A stretch of DNA of 64,000 bases from Mytilisepta virgata. Taxonomy: Eukaryota > Mollusca > Bivalvia > Mytilida > Mytilidae. Below, piece after piece: positions 37,053 through 48,588 of this stretch. Both the position numbers and the translations under genes were made by a program. The stretch is from assembly GCA_028015205.1 (NCBI GenBank), contig CM051521.1, positions 96,510,513-96,574,512 of the forward strand, given 5' to 3'. The stretch's first letter is position 1, and each line of letters opens with the position of its first letter. Under the pieces are notes generated by a model. That model did no database searches and had not been told where the DNA came from. It saw only the letters and a list, made by a program, of their open reading frames with translations.

Positions 37053-40000
37053 GTGTGCGCCAGTGGCATTGAGTTATTACGAATGAAACCGAAAAAATAT
37101 TACAGTAAATCCTTATAATTTAATTTCATTTTCAGAATATAATGAGTAAATCATCAAAAATGGTATAAAGACGTCACAGTCACATGGTAAAATAAGTCTA
37201 TGAGATTATAGACAAAAAATGTCACCCAATCAGATGCGTTATATTCGGCATTAAATCATTAGGGTTTGGACTCTTAAAGTAAAATAAGGCAGTTTTCATG
37301 GTATTAAAGATTTTTTTAATGTGCCGTGCTATATCACAGGGATAACATTTTGCAAGAAATCTTATAATATTGTTCATCAAAATTGGTACTCTGTTCAGTT
37401 TACATGTACAAAAATGTAATTTTACTAAAGCTGACTAAGATCTCCAAAATCTAACCTTAAAAATAGTTAGTTTTACGGTTCCAGTTTCAAGCTCATAAGC
37501 ATTTAATTTCTAGAATAATAATTTTTATATATTCTTTACACACTATATTCAATCAGACTGCAGTCTTGTCAAAATTCAACATGACCAAATCAGTTCTATT
37601 TTCACAAAATGACGGGTTAGGTTTTGAAATACTATACCCCCCGTTTAAGAACTTTAAATTGTAAAAATTATTGGAAAAAAAAACCGCTACTACTTCAGTA
37701 GCACCGACTGGGCAGTAAAATGTCTCGGTGCTATGTTATCTTCTGTAGTAAAAAGGTGTCAAATGGTTACATCAGCAGCTGGGCTCTCGTATAATTAGTC
37801 GTGTAATATATGTAATTATCATATAGCATGTTCCAATCATTTAATTTCATGGTTTCTTTTATAGTTCCATATTTCCTTATATTTGTGCAAACTATTAAAA
37901 AAGTGTTTTCAAAGAAGAAAAAATGTTCGTTTGACATGTTTTAAGAGGACAATTTACTAATGGATTAATAAGTACTACAACTTTAAAATTACACTGTTTC
38001 AATGTGGAACAAATTTTCTACTTATTCTTATCCCTATATATTTTATATATCAAAAATCTCAAAAGTATTAAAATCGATAAAAGATAAATCAATCGAAGTA
38101 AATGTTTTGTTAATTAAGATAAAATAAATTACTCCAGCTAAATGTTTAGTTAATTGATATATGCTTTTCACTTATGTCAACTCTTTAAAAGATATACATA
38201 AATTTAAATATTATTTCAAATTAAAAATTTTCTTAGATGAGGATCTTAGTTTTGTTAGATCATACATTACGCAAAAACCTAGTCCGAGATTGCTCTGACG
38301 TCTAACGGCCTTTTTGTGATATAATGGGGCCGTCAGAGTGCACTCCATATAGAAAACATGGAAATTGCCGACCCAGACTTTGGGCGGCTGTTTTTAGACT
38401 CGAAATCGTAATACATCAAATTATAAGTAGATAAATTAGATAAATCATCCATCAATCGATTCCTTATTCACTTTTCTTTAAGAATATGTACATTTTATTC
38501 ACCAACAATCTCCCTGTACCACAAACGAAAGCTTGGTTTGGCCGAATATGTCAACTTTATTTCTATTCATAAAAAATGGTGGTCCGATTCCAGTAAGGTC
38601 ATAATTTGTTGTAGTCCGAGTCTGTTATGGTTCGATTTATGCAGTAACCTAATCTAGTGCATCAAAACTGGTACCATGTTGAATTTTCCCACCAGACCAT
38701 TTACAATCTATGTAAGGTGCATCGGACACATGTACGTTAATAAATGGGCGGAATTACCGGACGGACAGATTTACCGGACTTGACTGTATTTTAAATAAAA
38801 AATGAAGGCTACATGTACACTTACCTAGAGATTCAGGCATAACACCTTTAGAATTTTCCTTGTCATTCTCTGTATGGTTTTTTGTCATCTCATTGGTTAA
38901 TATTCACAACATACTTTTGGTTTGTCTTTGGATCAATCATAACCTTGAAGTCAGATTTTTTCATCTGGTGCAATGTCAAAGTGTACTGTATTGGCTAGTC
39001 CTGTTTGGGTTAAGATACAAAGATGAATACAGTTTATGTCTATCAGTTTCAATGATTACTGGGTGGTGGTTAATTTCTGCAAGTCCCATTTGTTTAACCT
39101 CTACCAAAACAGCTCTAAAGTTGGTGTTCAGTCGGACCGCCAAGTCAATAACGGCGTCCATTCGGCACTCCTCGGAAGATTATACTAGGGTAGCGGAATC
39201 TACCGAGGATTGGCGAATGTAACGGCGTCGTTTTTACAGAGTCGCGTGACTTTTCATTTAAAAATGTAACGTCAATCACCTGCCGGTTTTTTGGGCGATA
39301 CATGATGTATGGTTTGAGTTGGGTCTAGGGGATGGTATTAAACGGTTTCTGAAAATATTTTCTTTTCATATTACTTTAAAACAGATATTTTTAGAGTGTT
39401 TTTCCTACAGTATTTTACAATCAAAGACAAAGTTGGCAATGATGCCGACGATTTCGCCACCGTTGGTCAGAAAAAGGACAATTTCTTCATTGTTAGGTCT
39501 CGGGACGGAGATTTTTTAATCGGAAAAGGTGTGCTGTTACTTTTCTGACGAACCGTTCAAATGTTTCTGCTCAAAACCGAATGAAACGCAATTCAAGCGA
39601 GCCTTTTCTGTGAAAATTACGTGATAAATCACGGGGGATAATCAACGTTGACGTTGTCAATAAAATGTAAACAAAGAAGGTATGAATGTAACGATCGATC
39701 AAAAAAGGAAATAGAAATAAGTTTCACGCTTGGTTGTCAAATGATATAATAAATATGTGTCAATAAACATCAAACAACCCATATTTAGGAATAAATAATG
39801 TACCGGGGAAAAAAGGCGGGTGGTCAGGCAGGTGCTTCCACTTACTTCCATCATTTTCTTGTGGAGGGGTTCAGAAATTGTCTGTTGAATGGTAGAATGT
39901 GTGCAAATGAATTTAAAATTATTTTCCATAGAAATTAACAACTGAAAGCCTGGGGAGAAGCTAAAGTACAATGTACTGCTATAGGTGTATTTGAGTAATG

Positions 40001-40085
40001 ACAAACGTTTATATTTTTTTTTCGAAAACAGGACTGAAGATTTTTTTTCACTTAAATTTTGCTCCGATTTCTACTAATTTCTAAT
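37053..40085. other. 3-kb intergenic stretch, no supportable gene
   Basis: A frame of 120 codons at 38860-39222 has no recognisable domain. A small stem (CTCTGACG near 38292 with CGTCAGAG near 38331) and a more GC-rich patch at 39120-39310 are the only local features. Confidence 0.45.
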
Positions 40086-40437
40086 GTGGAAGCTATTAAA
40101 TAATGACGTCATTTATTGCAGACAAAACCCATTAGGGTTATACAATACAAAATATATATACATATACATGTATCAGCAAATGTTCATTAACAGTACATAT
40201 AAAGTGCAATATATTCAAGACAGCTATGAGTTTCCTTTCCTCAGCTCTAATGACTGGTTAATAAAAGAAACTACCGTTTTAATATCTTCAGGTGTTGATG
40301 GGTTTAATATTATTATTAGTTTGTCTCTGAAGCTAAGGTGCTTAAAATTTGTATATGTTTCTTCGAAATATTTCAAAAATGGTCTACATTTTTGCAAATT
40401 TAGTTTACAATTGAAAAAGGAATGAAATTCATCATCC

Positions 40438-40445
40438 AAATTATT
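40438..40445. repeat. target-site duplication, left copy
   Basis: AAATTATT directly before the left end of the palindromic element; the same 8 bp follow its right end at 43546-43553. Confidence 0.9.
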
Positions 40446-41480
40446 ATGGAAGGGAATTACCGCCATAATGATAACGATATATTCTTGTTGTATTATTACT
40501 ATTCTTATTCCTATTATTGTAATTGTCAGCTGTATTATGATAAATCTTATTTTCTAATTTCATAAACATCTAATTTCTATTTTATATTATTAAATTTCTA
40601 AATTGTTACAGGCCGATTATTAATTTTTTATTGTAACTTTTCTACTTTCATGCATAAATTTTTAAATTTTATTTTCCAAAATTATACTTTTAAACTTTAC
40701 AACCTCAAGCTTGTCAAATCCTGAAATGAAAAAGATCAAATATCCCGTTTCCATAAAAAATACACGAATTAGAATTTAGAACTTAGAACTTAGACGAATA
40801 GCAATCAGCATATTGGAATTTAGAACTTACGAATTGGAATTTAGACGAATGCGAGTTAGCATAATTGAGTTGGCATAATTTAATGTCACATTATGACGAT
40901 CAGTGGCGCTGTCGTCTGTACAATGAATCTCCCTCATCATGTGACCTTGTTTACGACAACTAGAACGATAGCTGAGGGTCTTAAAGAGGGGGTATGAGAA
41001 CGAACAACGTGAAATAAAAACATTTTCGCTGAAATCGAATCACGAATAATAAGCAACGTTCTAAGGAAAAGAAAACGGACATATACAATTTTTTTTTTTT
41101 AATATTCACTTCTTTATTAAATTGAATATTGATGGAACTGATTAGCCTATATCAGAATTTCCCGTATCTTCAATACCGTAACACGTAAAATAACGAATCG
41201 CGGGCAATAAAAAGAACTGGAAACGTCCAAAGATCGAAAACACGAGAAATGAAATGGGGAAAACGCAGCACGATAAACACGCTGTACGTTACCTCCCTCA
41301 TAACTCTGGGGCCGTCAGATTTACGGCTGTGGTTCACTGTTTACCCAGTAAGTTTTAAAAGAAATATTGGATGGACACTGGTGGATTTAGAGAAGTGGAA
41401 GGGCCCGCCCCTTTTTAGCCGAGACCATATATTATGTATAAAAGTCCCATAAAATTATCCCGGGTCTCCTGTTGTCTTCG

Positions 41481-41545
41481 GGGCCTGTATACGATATTTA
41501 TTGTGGGTAGGCCTACTCACAATAACTATCGTATTTTACAGGCCC
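41481..41545. repeat. internal hairpin in the left arm
   Basis: GGGCCTGTATACGATATTTA, then TTGTGGGTAGG, is mirrored by CCTACTCACAATAACTATCG, then TATTTTACAGGCCC, centred on TAGGCCTA. The right arm carries the equivalent at 42446-42510. Confidence 0.85.
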
Positions 41546-42445
41546 TATGCTTTTTCACTAAAGAATTGTCAGATGCCGTGACCCGGATCCGACACTGATC
41601 ACAGGGCTCGTATCAATATAGTCTTTCGATCACCAATCATTACTGGTTGATACGAGGGAAGGGGGAGGCTTTTCATAAAACTTTTCATATTGAATCCTTG
41701 AAGTCCTCAGTGGGTGATGTGAAGCCCCCGGAATTTCCTGGATTTTCTGAGATAAATTTTAGCATAAAAATAAAAGTTTTATGCCCCCTGACAAAAAATT
41801 GGGGGTGGGGTGGGTGTATATGCCGCTTTGTTCGTCCGTCTGTCTGTCTGACCCAAAGCAAATCGTTTCCAGATGATTACTCAAGTTTCCTTTAACCAAT
41901 CATTCTGATATTTGAACACAACGTTACTGGCTTATATTAAAATACAGGTCAAGTTCTATTATGGGAGGAGCAAGGATCCCAAAATTTAAACCTCACCCCT
42001 GTTTTCTCATAGCATTTTTATAACAGAAATTGACCTGTGTTTTTTTATAAGTAACATTGTGTTCAAATATCAGAAGGATTGGTCAAAGGAAACTTGAATA
42101 ATCATCTGGAAATGGGACAGACAGACAGACGGACGAACAAAGCGGCATATCCCCCCCCCCCCCCCACACCCATTTTTTTTGTCAAAATTTATCTCAGAAA
42201 ATCCAGGAAATTCCGGGGGCTTCACATCTTGGATATCCAAAACGGCTTCGCCCTGGACCAACTGAGGACTTCAAGGATTCAATATGAAAAGTTTTATGGA
42301 GAGCCCCCTCCCCTTTCCCCAGTATCAACCAGTAATGATTGGCGATCGAAAGACTATATTGGTACGAGCCCCTGTGATCAGTGTCAGATCTAGGTTTTCG
42401 AAACGTTGGGACACGGCATCTGACAATTTTTAGTGAAAAAGCGTA

Positions 42446-42510
42446 GGGCCTGTAAAATACGATAGTTATTGTGAGTAGGCCTGCCCACAGTTAATATCGT
42501 ATACAGACCC
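42446..42510. repeat. internal hairpin in the right arm
   Basis: Counterpart of the hairpin at 41481-41545 (GGGCCTGTAAAATACGATAG to CGTATACAGACCC), with independent base changes. Confidence 0.8.
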
Positions 42511-43545
42511 CGAAGACAACAGGAGACCCGGGATAATTTAATGTGACTTTTATACATAATTTTATATATGGTCTCGGCTTAAAAGGGGCGGGCCTTTCCT
42601 CTTCTCTAAATCCACCAGTGTCCATCCAATATTTCTTTTAAAACTTACCTTGTGTAAACAGTCAACCGCAGCGCACCAGTTATGAGGGAGGTAACGTACA
42701 GCGTGTTTGAACTTTTTTATTTATCGTGCTGCGTTTTCCCCCATTTTATTTCTCGTGTTTTCGGTCTTTGTGCGTTTCCAGTTCTTTTTATTGGCCGTGA
42801 TTCCTTATTTTACGTGTTACGGTATTGAAGATACGGAAAATTTTGATATACGTTAATTTTAGAAATACATATGTAAATTATATCAATATTTAGTACCATC
42901 ATTATTCAGTGTAATTAAGAAGTGAATATTATCTAAAACAATGTATATGTCCCCTTTCTTTTCCTCAGAACGTTGCTTATTATTCGTGATTAGGTTTCAG
43001 CGAAGATGTTTTATTTCACGTTGTCCTTTCTCATACCCCCTCTTTAGGACCCTCATATATCGTTCTACGTAAACAAGGTCACGTGATGGGGGAGATTCAT
43101 CAGACGACAGCGCCACTGATCGTCATAATGTGACATTAAATTATGCTAACTCGCATTCGTCTAAGTTCTAAGTTCTAAGTTCCAATATGCTGATTGCTAT
43201 TCGTCTAAGTTCTAAGATCTTATTCATGTATTTTTATGGAAACGGGATATTTGATTTTTATCATTTCAGGAGTTTGACAAGCTTGAAGGTGTAAAGTTTA
43301 CAGGTACAATTTTGGAAAATAAAATTAAAAAATTTAGGCATGAAAGTAGAAAAGTTACAATAAAAAATTAATAATCGGCCTGTAACAATTTAGAAATTTA
43401 ATAATATAAAATAGAAATTAGATGTTTATGAAATTAGAAAATAAGATTTATCATAATACAGCTGACAATTACAATAATAGGAATAAGAATATGAATAATA
43501 CAACAAGAATATATCGTTATCATTATGGCGGTAATTCCCTTCCAT

Positions 43546-43553
43546 AAATTATT
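43546..43553. repeat. target-site duplication, right copy
   Basis: AAATTATT, identical to 40438-40445. Confidence 0.9.
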
Positions 43554-44250
43554 GCAGTCTTTACATTGTCTTTCGTTTTCTTGGTTTTTTTTTTTGTATC
43601 TACCAGTTTCTATCAGCAAATCATGGTCACTAACTCTACATTTTGTTAATATTTTTCTTGTCTCTTTATTGGGATGAGACATAATATTCTTGTGAAGTGT
43701 CTTTAACTGTTAGAAACTTGTATAGGAATTTTTTTTAATTTTCATTTAGACTTTTAATTTTCTCATTGACTATATTTTCATAATAATTTGAAGCACATAT
43801 TTTAATAACAGGTTTAAGATTGTGTGCTTGTTTTAATTTTTTACAGTCTTGAATTAGTTTTATGTCAATTTCTAGTTCTGCAGATATACTTTTGGCATAT
43901 GTATACCATGAGTAAGTTCCACCTGCATCTAATAATTTTGTCAATTCATATGCTTCAGAAAGAAGGGGATTCAGAGTATCGTTATTTCATCTCGAAAAAT
44001 ACATTAAACTTTGTGATTTTATAAAGGTTTCTATTGGTAAAATGCCTAGTTCTTTTCGAACAATTACATTTGTCGAGGTTTTCCTTGTGCCTAATGTATG
44101 TTTAATAAAGTTTAGGTGAACTTTTTCTAAGGGACTTTTACCAAGAAAAGCACATCTATATTTGAATTACTTTTCTTAATGGATTTTTATCTTTATCGGG
44201 ACCTAAATTGTGTGTTTTTGGTTTAAAAAAGGACAAATATACCTTAAGAG

Positions 44251-45358
44251 CAAAGTAGCAAATTAAAAAAAAGCATTTGAAAAAAAATTATTAAAATTAA
44301 AATTATCTTTATCCACTACTCAGTTGTGAAAAACTGTAAGGATCTGACATGGACAGATTTATTTTTTTTTCCAGCAAAACACATGAATCATATGCATATT
44401 CTTTTCAACAAAAGGAAATTTTACATTTGTACATTAATTTATGCCTTCTCAATCTTGTTTTTCATGAATTAATATTTATTGTATTGATTAAGAATAATTA
44501 TTATTGCTTTTTGTGTACTTAATCTATTTCACCTCCTGTAGTGCCAAAATTGGTAAAAAAAAAATATACATGTGATTTTATAGACCAATTTCTCATGCAT
44601 ATTATTGAAATTTGCTGCCTTTCCAAGTAAAAAAGTAAAAATCTGGACATGAACATGAATTTAAAATCATGAAATAACAAAATAAAATCATATGTATATA
44701 AGAAAACTTTAGGATGGAAGTCTAACCCAAATGATGGATTTTGAAATTAAAGGCAAAGCACAAAAATTAGAAATTTTCAACAGAATTTAAGTCAATAGGT
44801 CTATTAGTGGTGTACACGTGTACATAACATGGAGAAATTCAGGTGAATGTAATGAATATTCTTTAAATAAGAGAACACAACGAAAATAACTATAACTTGA
44901 TTGAATCATAGACTATTCTAACCAAATAGTCCCAGATGTCACCAGAGGGTAAAAAAATTAAATCATAAATAAAGAGAAATTAGGTAACCTTACTTACAAG
45001 TGGTTATAAAATTTAAACTGGAGTTGTAGATATTTATACAAGAGTACTATTTTGACAAAAATTTAAGAAATTATACACATAAAGACATATATGAAAATCG
45101 TACAATATTTTCCATCCAAGGTAAAACAAATGCAGCTTAAATATATATTTGAATATATGATTTATTTACTAATAGTTTTCCTGTACATTGCCAATGATAA
45201 TAAATAAAACTGGTAGTTCATTTGAGTATTTATGCTTAATTTCACAACATTGTAAAGACTAAAACTGTTCCAATACTATTTATTCAAATGTTGTCTGTGA
45301 ATCTGTTTTTTTATCTTATTTTAAAAAAAAATCATCTCATCATGGATTTTTTTCTGTC
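44251..45358. other. AT-rich intergenic stretch
   Basis: No gene or recognised repeat family. Confidence 0.5.
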
Positions 45359-45772
45359 CATAAAGCCCCCTTTAAACTGGTCGAAGACTGTGCTACGCTC
45401 TCCACGACCTCTACGATCGCCAAGATCGCAGCAGGGTCGTGGAAAAATTGGAAAACCATCTTCAGTGTAAAGGTATTCACGACACCCCTACGCTTACCAT
45501 ACGATCAAAATACGTTTTTTCCGATAATCTTTCACGTTGCTACTACGCTCTCCTACGTTTTCGCTACGATGCTTGCGTTTTTGGTATGTTCAAGCTACGA
45601 CAATAACACGATCACACGACGCCCCTAGGCCGATGTTGTACGACCTCTCACGATTGTGACACGACATCGATACGCGCTTCACGATCGTAATACGTTGTCA
45701 CTACGCTGCTACCACGAGTATTACGACCTTGCTACGTTGTTCTCACGATCTAGCCACAATCAGCAAATAAAC

Positions 45773-45783
45773 TATATAAAAGG
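45773..45783 (+). promoter_or_regulatory. TATA-box-like sequence, copy 1
   Basis: TATATAAAAGG fits the eukaryotic TATA consensus closely. No coding frame lies downstream, so promoter function is only suggested. Confidence 0.3.
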
Positions 45784-45918
45784 ACAATTTCTTGCTTGAA
45801 TGTATATTAGTTCTCACTACGATGTCTCACTACGATATCTCACTACGATGTCACTACGATGTCTCACTACGATGTCACTACGATGTCTCTGCGCTTCCTC
45901 TACTACCAGCAAATAAAC

Positions 45919-45929
45919 TATATAAAAGG
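45919..45929 (+). promoter_or_regulatory. TATA-box-like sequence, copy 2
   Basis: Same TATATAAAAGG in the duplicated module, 146 bp after copy 1. Confidence 0.3.
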
Positions 45930-46202
45930 ACAATTTCTTCCTTGAATGTATATTAGTTCTCACTACGATGTCTCTGCGCTTCCTCTACGACAGCGGTACG
46001 ATGTCTGTACGATCAAAAGTGGCGACGACCTCGCTACGTAAATTTTGAGCATGTTCAAAACAGTCGTGGCACCTGGAGATTCTAATGCCGACCACACTAC
46101 GCTACTTGAAGACCTCACTACGACCCCACTAAGATGTTCCACGATCAAAACATTTTTTTATGGTCGTAGTGCAGTCTTCGTTCAGTGTAAAGGGGGCTTT
46201 AT

Positions 46203-46570
46203 GTAACCTTTTAGATGAACATGAGTAAAATTTGAAAAATAAACGTGTATAGCAGTAGGTCCCTATAATTAACCACAAGAATGGGAAGGGGACTGCAGTA
46301 AATTGAATATTCAACATAAAAAATACTTCAAACGTGTCATTATGTGAAAAAAAACACACACTTCATTTCTTTTCATATTTTGAACACCTGGATATTGAGT
46401 AAGAACTACGTAACAGAGTCTCGGGAAAGCCTTTTTAACTTGCAAATGAAAGACCCGATACTATGTATTTGCAAAACAAAACATTATAGGCTCCTCCAAG
46501 TGAAACCCTAAAGGAGCGAGATCTGTTCATTGGCTAAAAAGTGTCAGCGTAAGTTATGATGCACTAGCGT
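46203..46570. other. intergenic stretch
   Basis: Nothing recognised. Confidence 0.5.
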
Positions 46571-46575
46571 AACGG

Positions 46576-46945
46576 TCAAAATGGCACTTGGCGATCCGAC
46601 TGGTTGGCCCCGGTGAAGTCGGTGTCTTTAACAATGTCAAACGTCTTATCATTAGGCGGTGATTTCAGAAACCTGTTTATTCCATGGCGAATGCTCTCAA
46701 GTGAAGTTGCTTTATAACGTTCTCCGTCTGGTTTTCTCACATCCATAAAAAGATAAGCCAATTTTTCATTCAGTTTTCAATTTCTCGAATTCAGGATCCT
46801 GTTTTTTCTCGCGCAAATATTTCTGCAATACATTTGCACTTTTCTTATTTGCTTTTAAAATGTGTTAAGCTTTAGTTTTTTTGCCGCTATTTCTTCAACT
46901 GAAGTGTCAGCAAAACAACGTCTGCTGGCGCTGTCGTCTGCGTCA
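46576..46945 (-). pseudogene. relic of a Crypton/tyrosine-recombinase-like (DUF3504/KIAA1958-type) gene
   Basis: Minus-strand pieces read RRCFADTSVEEIAAKKLKLN, then after a stop KANKKSANVLQKYLREKKQD, then after a frameshift LNEKLAYLFMDVRKPDGERY and KATSLESIRHGINRFLKSPP. This is the N-terminal, core-binding-like part of proteins related to Crypton recombinases and the KIAA1958/ZMYM tail family. It stops at about TGANQS, and no catalytic domain follows. Assignment rests on remembered family motifs. Confidence 0.6.
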
Positions 46946-47092
46946 GTCGTCTTAGTAGTAATAATCAATTTAAAAGAGAGATAACTCTAGCGGAAACTAT
47001 AAAACAAGATGTCCTCTGCCCCGTATTACATATACGAGGTTTTCACGTGTACTCGTTTAACCAACCATATCCTTGCAATTTACCAGGAGGTA

Positions 47093-47094
<2 letters not shown>

Positions 47095-47135
<41 letters not shown>
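47095..47135. repeat. (AT)n microsatellite
   Basis: About 20 uninterrupted AT units. Confidence 0.97.
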
Positions 47136-47138
<3 letters not shown>

Positions 47139-48014
47139 CAGTGATGAAACTTTAATAAATATTGAATCTGTATCTACAAGAATCTAGTGGTCAGTATTTC
47201 TATTCATCTTGAAACTTACTTTAGGGCTCAACAATGTGCTATAATCAAAAGCCGTACAGAGAGTTCAAAACAGCCTTTTCTCATTTTGACACATGTAGTA
47301 ATATATTAAAATTATAAATTAAACCAATGGCATTTTAGTAGTTTACCATATAAAAAAATAAAACCAACTAAACAAAACAAATGTCTAAGGCTAGGGGAAG
47401 CCACTTTTAGAATGTGGCGTGCATGAATGTTTTTTTCTCAGTACACACTTGCCATACCATTTATTAATAGGCCAGTGCCGGGTAAATAAATAATAAACAA
47501 GGCGATTCCTATATACTCCCCAAAACTTTGTTTGCGGGGGGTGTAACAAATCTTCACTTAATTTAAGTTGGTATTTAAAACTAGATACAAAGATAAATGT
47601 ATAAATAGATAGATACCAGGATCGTTATAGATTGTAATGCATTAATAAAGCTGATTTATATAAATGTAGATAACTGATCATATCTTCAAATTACACAACT
47701 ATACTGAACTTTATGCAGTAGATAGATACACGTATATTGCAACATCTTTTCGCAATAATGAATTCACCGACCGTATTTATTCTAAATCGTTTTAAAAAGA
47801 TCAGATCTACACTTTGCGAACAAAATACCTAAGCATAGGTCCATAGGTTTATTTTTTTACTGAACTCGGGATTAACTCAGAGTCCTTTTGTGAAAAGTGA
47901 TGTCCTGCCGTCTGAATTTACTGATCTGATTGAGAGAAAGCATAGCTATGATTTCAAATAAGACGCATTATAAAACATTATAAAAAAGGAAGAACTATTT
48001 GATATAAAGGGAAG

Positions 48015-48038
48015 TGGGGGGGGGGAGGGGAGGGGGGT
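48015..48038 (+). repeat. G-rich tract with quadruplex potential
   Basis: Runs of ten or more, four and six G separated by single A. Confidence 0.6.
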
Positions 48039-48545
48039 TGCAACTGAAGAAAAGAATGGCTTCAAAATGAAAATGATAAAAAAAGGGGCAGAACTGAATA
48101 TCACAAGGAATCAAAGTTACGTGAAGTGACAAATATTCCATGCATCTTCAGGACGAGAACCAGTTTAGCAATACATTCAATACAATTCAGAAATGGGCGT
48201 CTGACGAGACACAAAAAGGGAAACCGATTCTCACTGTCATTGGAAAAGGTTTGGTTGGTTGGGTATGGTCTGATAATATAGTATTTTATTACTGCGTAGC
48301 CATTAACCCTTTCTTTTCCGAAATCTACAGAAGGGGTCTTTCTATAATAAATTTTTAAAAGTAAAATAAGTATCTTATTACAGAGAGAGAAAGAGTATTT
48401 TTGTTTCTTTGAACCAGCTGTTACAAGATTTTTTAGTTTTATAAGAGTAAATGTTTTCACTCTGTTTAGTGAATACTTTCTTACCACATTTTCAATTTAA
48501 GATTGTTGTTTGGGTTTTCAACATTTAATTAGGCCTTCGGCACAA

Positions 48546-48588
48546 CTGATGAGTGGTAAATCGACGAAATGTGCACATTTTGTACATC
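48546..48588 (+). ncRNA. hammerhead-ribozyme-like core, probably decayed
   Basis: CTGATGA at 48546-48552, a short stem II (GTGG pairing with CGAC, one mismatch), CGAAA at 48565-48569, then stem III (ATGT at 48569-48572 with ACAT at 48584-48587) and a C at the expected cleavage position 48588. Conserved core bases are all present. Flanks do not pair into a clear stem I, so activity is doubtful. Hammerhead motifs are known in Penelope-like elements and in small repeats of mussels. Confidence 0.45.

Larger units (their letters stand above)
40446..43545. mobile_element. 3.1-kb foldback element: near-complete palindrome
   Basis: Two arms of about 1.5 kb in opposite orientation (40446 to about 41957, and about 42025 to 43545) leave a spacer of only about 67 bp. 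Both ends read ATGGAAGGGAATTACCGCC from outside in. Arms match over their whole length with scattered substitutions and small indels: the outer 200 bp are nearly identical, inner parts more diverged. No transposase frame is seen. The 8-bp duplication AAATTATT flanks it. An 8-bp duplication is known for hAT, P and Merlin-type transposases, so a non-autonomous foldback element moved by one of these is likely; the family is inference. Confidence 0.9.
40090..44250 (-). pseudogene. LINE C-terminal coding region and 3' UTR, split by a palindromic element
   Basis: Minus-strand coding pieces read in order: CAFLGKSPLEKVHLNFIKHT and a TLGTRKTSTN segment (about 44160-44030), ELTKLLDAGGTYSWYTYAKS (43944-43735), RKILTKCRVSDHDLLIETGR and a Cys pair RQCKDC (43682-43554), then after the insertion DDEFHSFFNCKL to LELRKGNS and a stop at 40224. 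The 3' UTR has AATAAA (plus-strand TTTATT near 40105). HLxFxKxxLG, the Cys/His pattern and the final helix are typical of the tail of non-LTR retrotransposon proteins. Frameshifts between the first pieces show decay. The family is not named. Confidence 0.75.
45761..45974 (+). repeat. duplicated TATA-box module inside the CGA-rich element
   Basis: A 67-bp module beginning CAGCAAATAAACTATATAAA occurs at 45761-45827 and 45907-45974 with one base change. Each has TATATAAAAGG (45773-45783 and 45919-45929). Between them lies a run of 12- or 13-bp CACTACGATGTCT repeats. Confidence 0.9.
45360..46202. mobile_element. 843-bp CGA-rich inverted-repeat element
   Basis: The left end ATAAAGCCCCCTTTAAACTG and the right end (reverse complement ATAAAGCCCCCTTTACACTG) match and stay similar for about 40 bp. 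TA at both outer ends would fit a TA target duplication. The inside is unlike its AT-rich surroundings: words such as TACGAC, CACGATC and CACTACGATGTC recur about every 10-13 bp. No open frame of note. Confidence 0.8.
46946..48540. other. intergenic stretch with microsatellite and G-rich tract
   Basis: Contains the (AT)n run at 47095-47135 and a G-rich tract at 48015-48038. A 128-codon minus frame at 48101-48487 lacks any domain and is not called. Confidence 0.5.

Noticed and set aside
38860..39222. 120-codon plus-strand frame
   Set aside because: No domain, no conservation cue, and an overlapping minus-strand frame of similar quality; most likely chance.
40446..43545. Palindrome as a sequencing or assembly fold-back artefact
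   Set aside because: The arms differ by many substitutions and indels, and an 8-bp target duplication lies exactly at the ends within a continuous LINE frame.
40905..46940. GGCGCTGTCGTCTG shared by the foldback arms and the Crypton-like relic
   Set aside because: Only 14 bp match, and in the relic the bases fall in coding-like text; probably coincidence or a local remnant with no clear meaning.
48101..48487. 128-codon minus-strand frame and its plus-strand partner
   Set aside because: Low-complexity basic text with no recognisable motif and no flanking gene structure.
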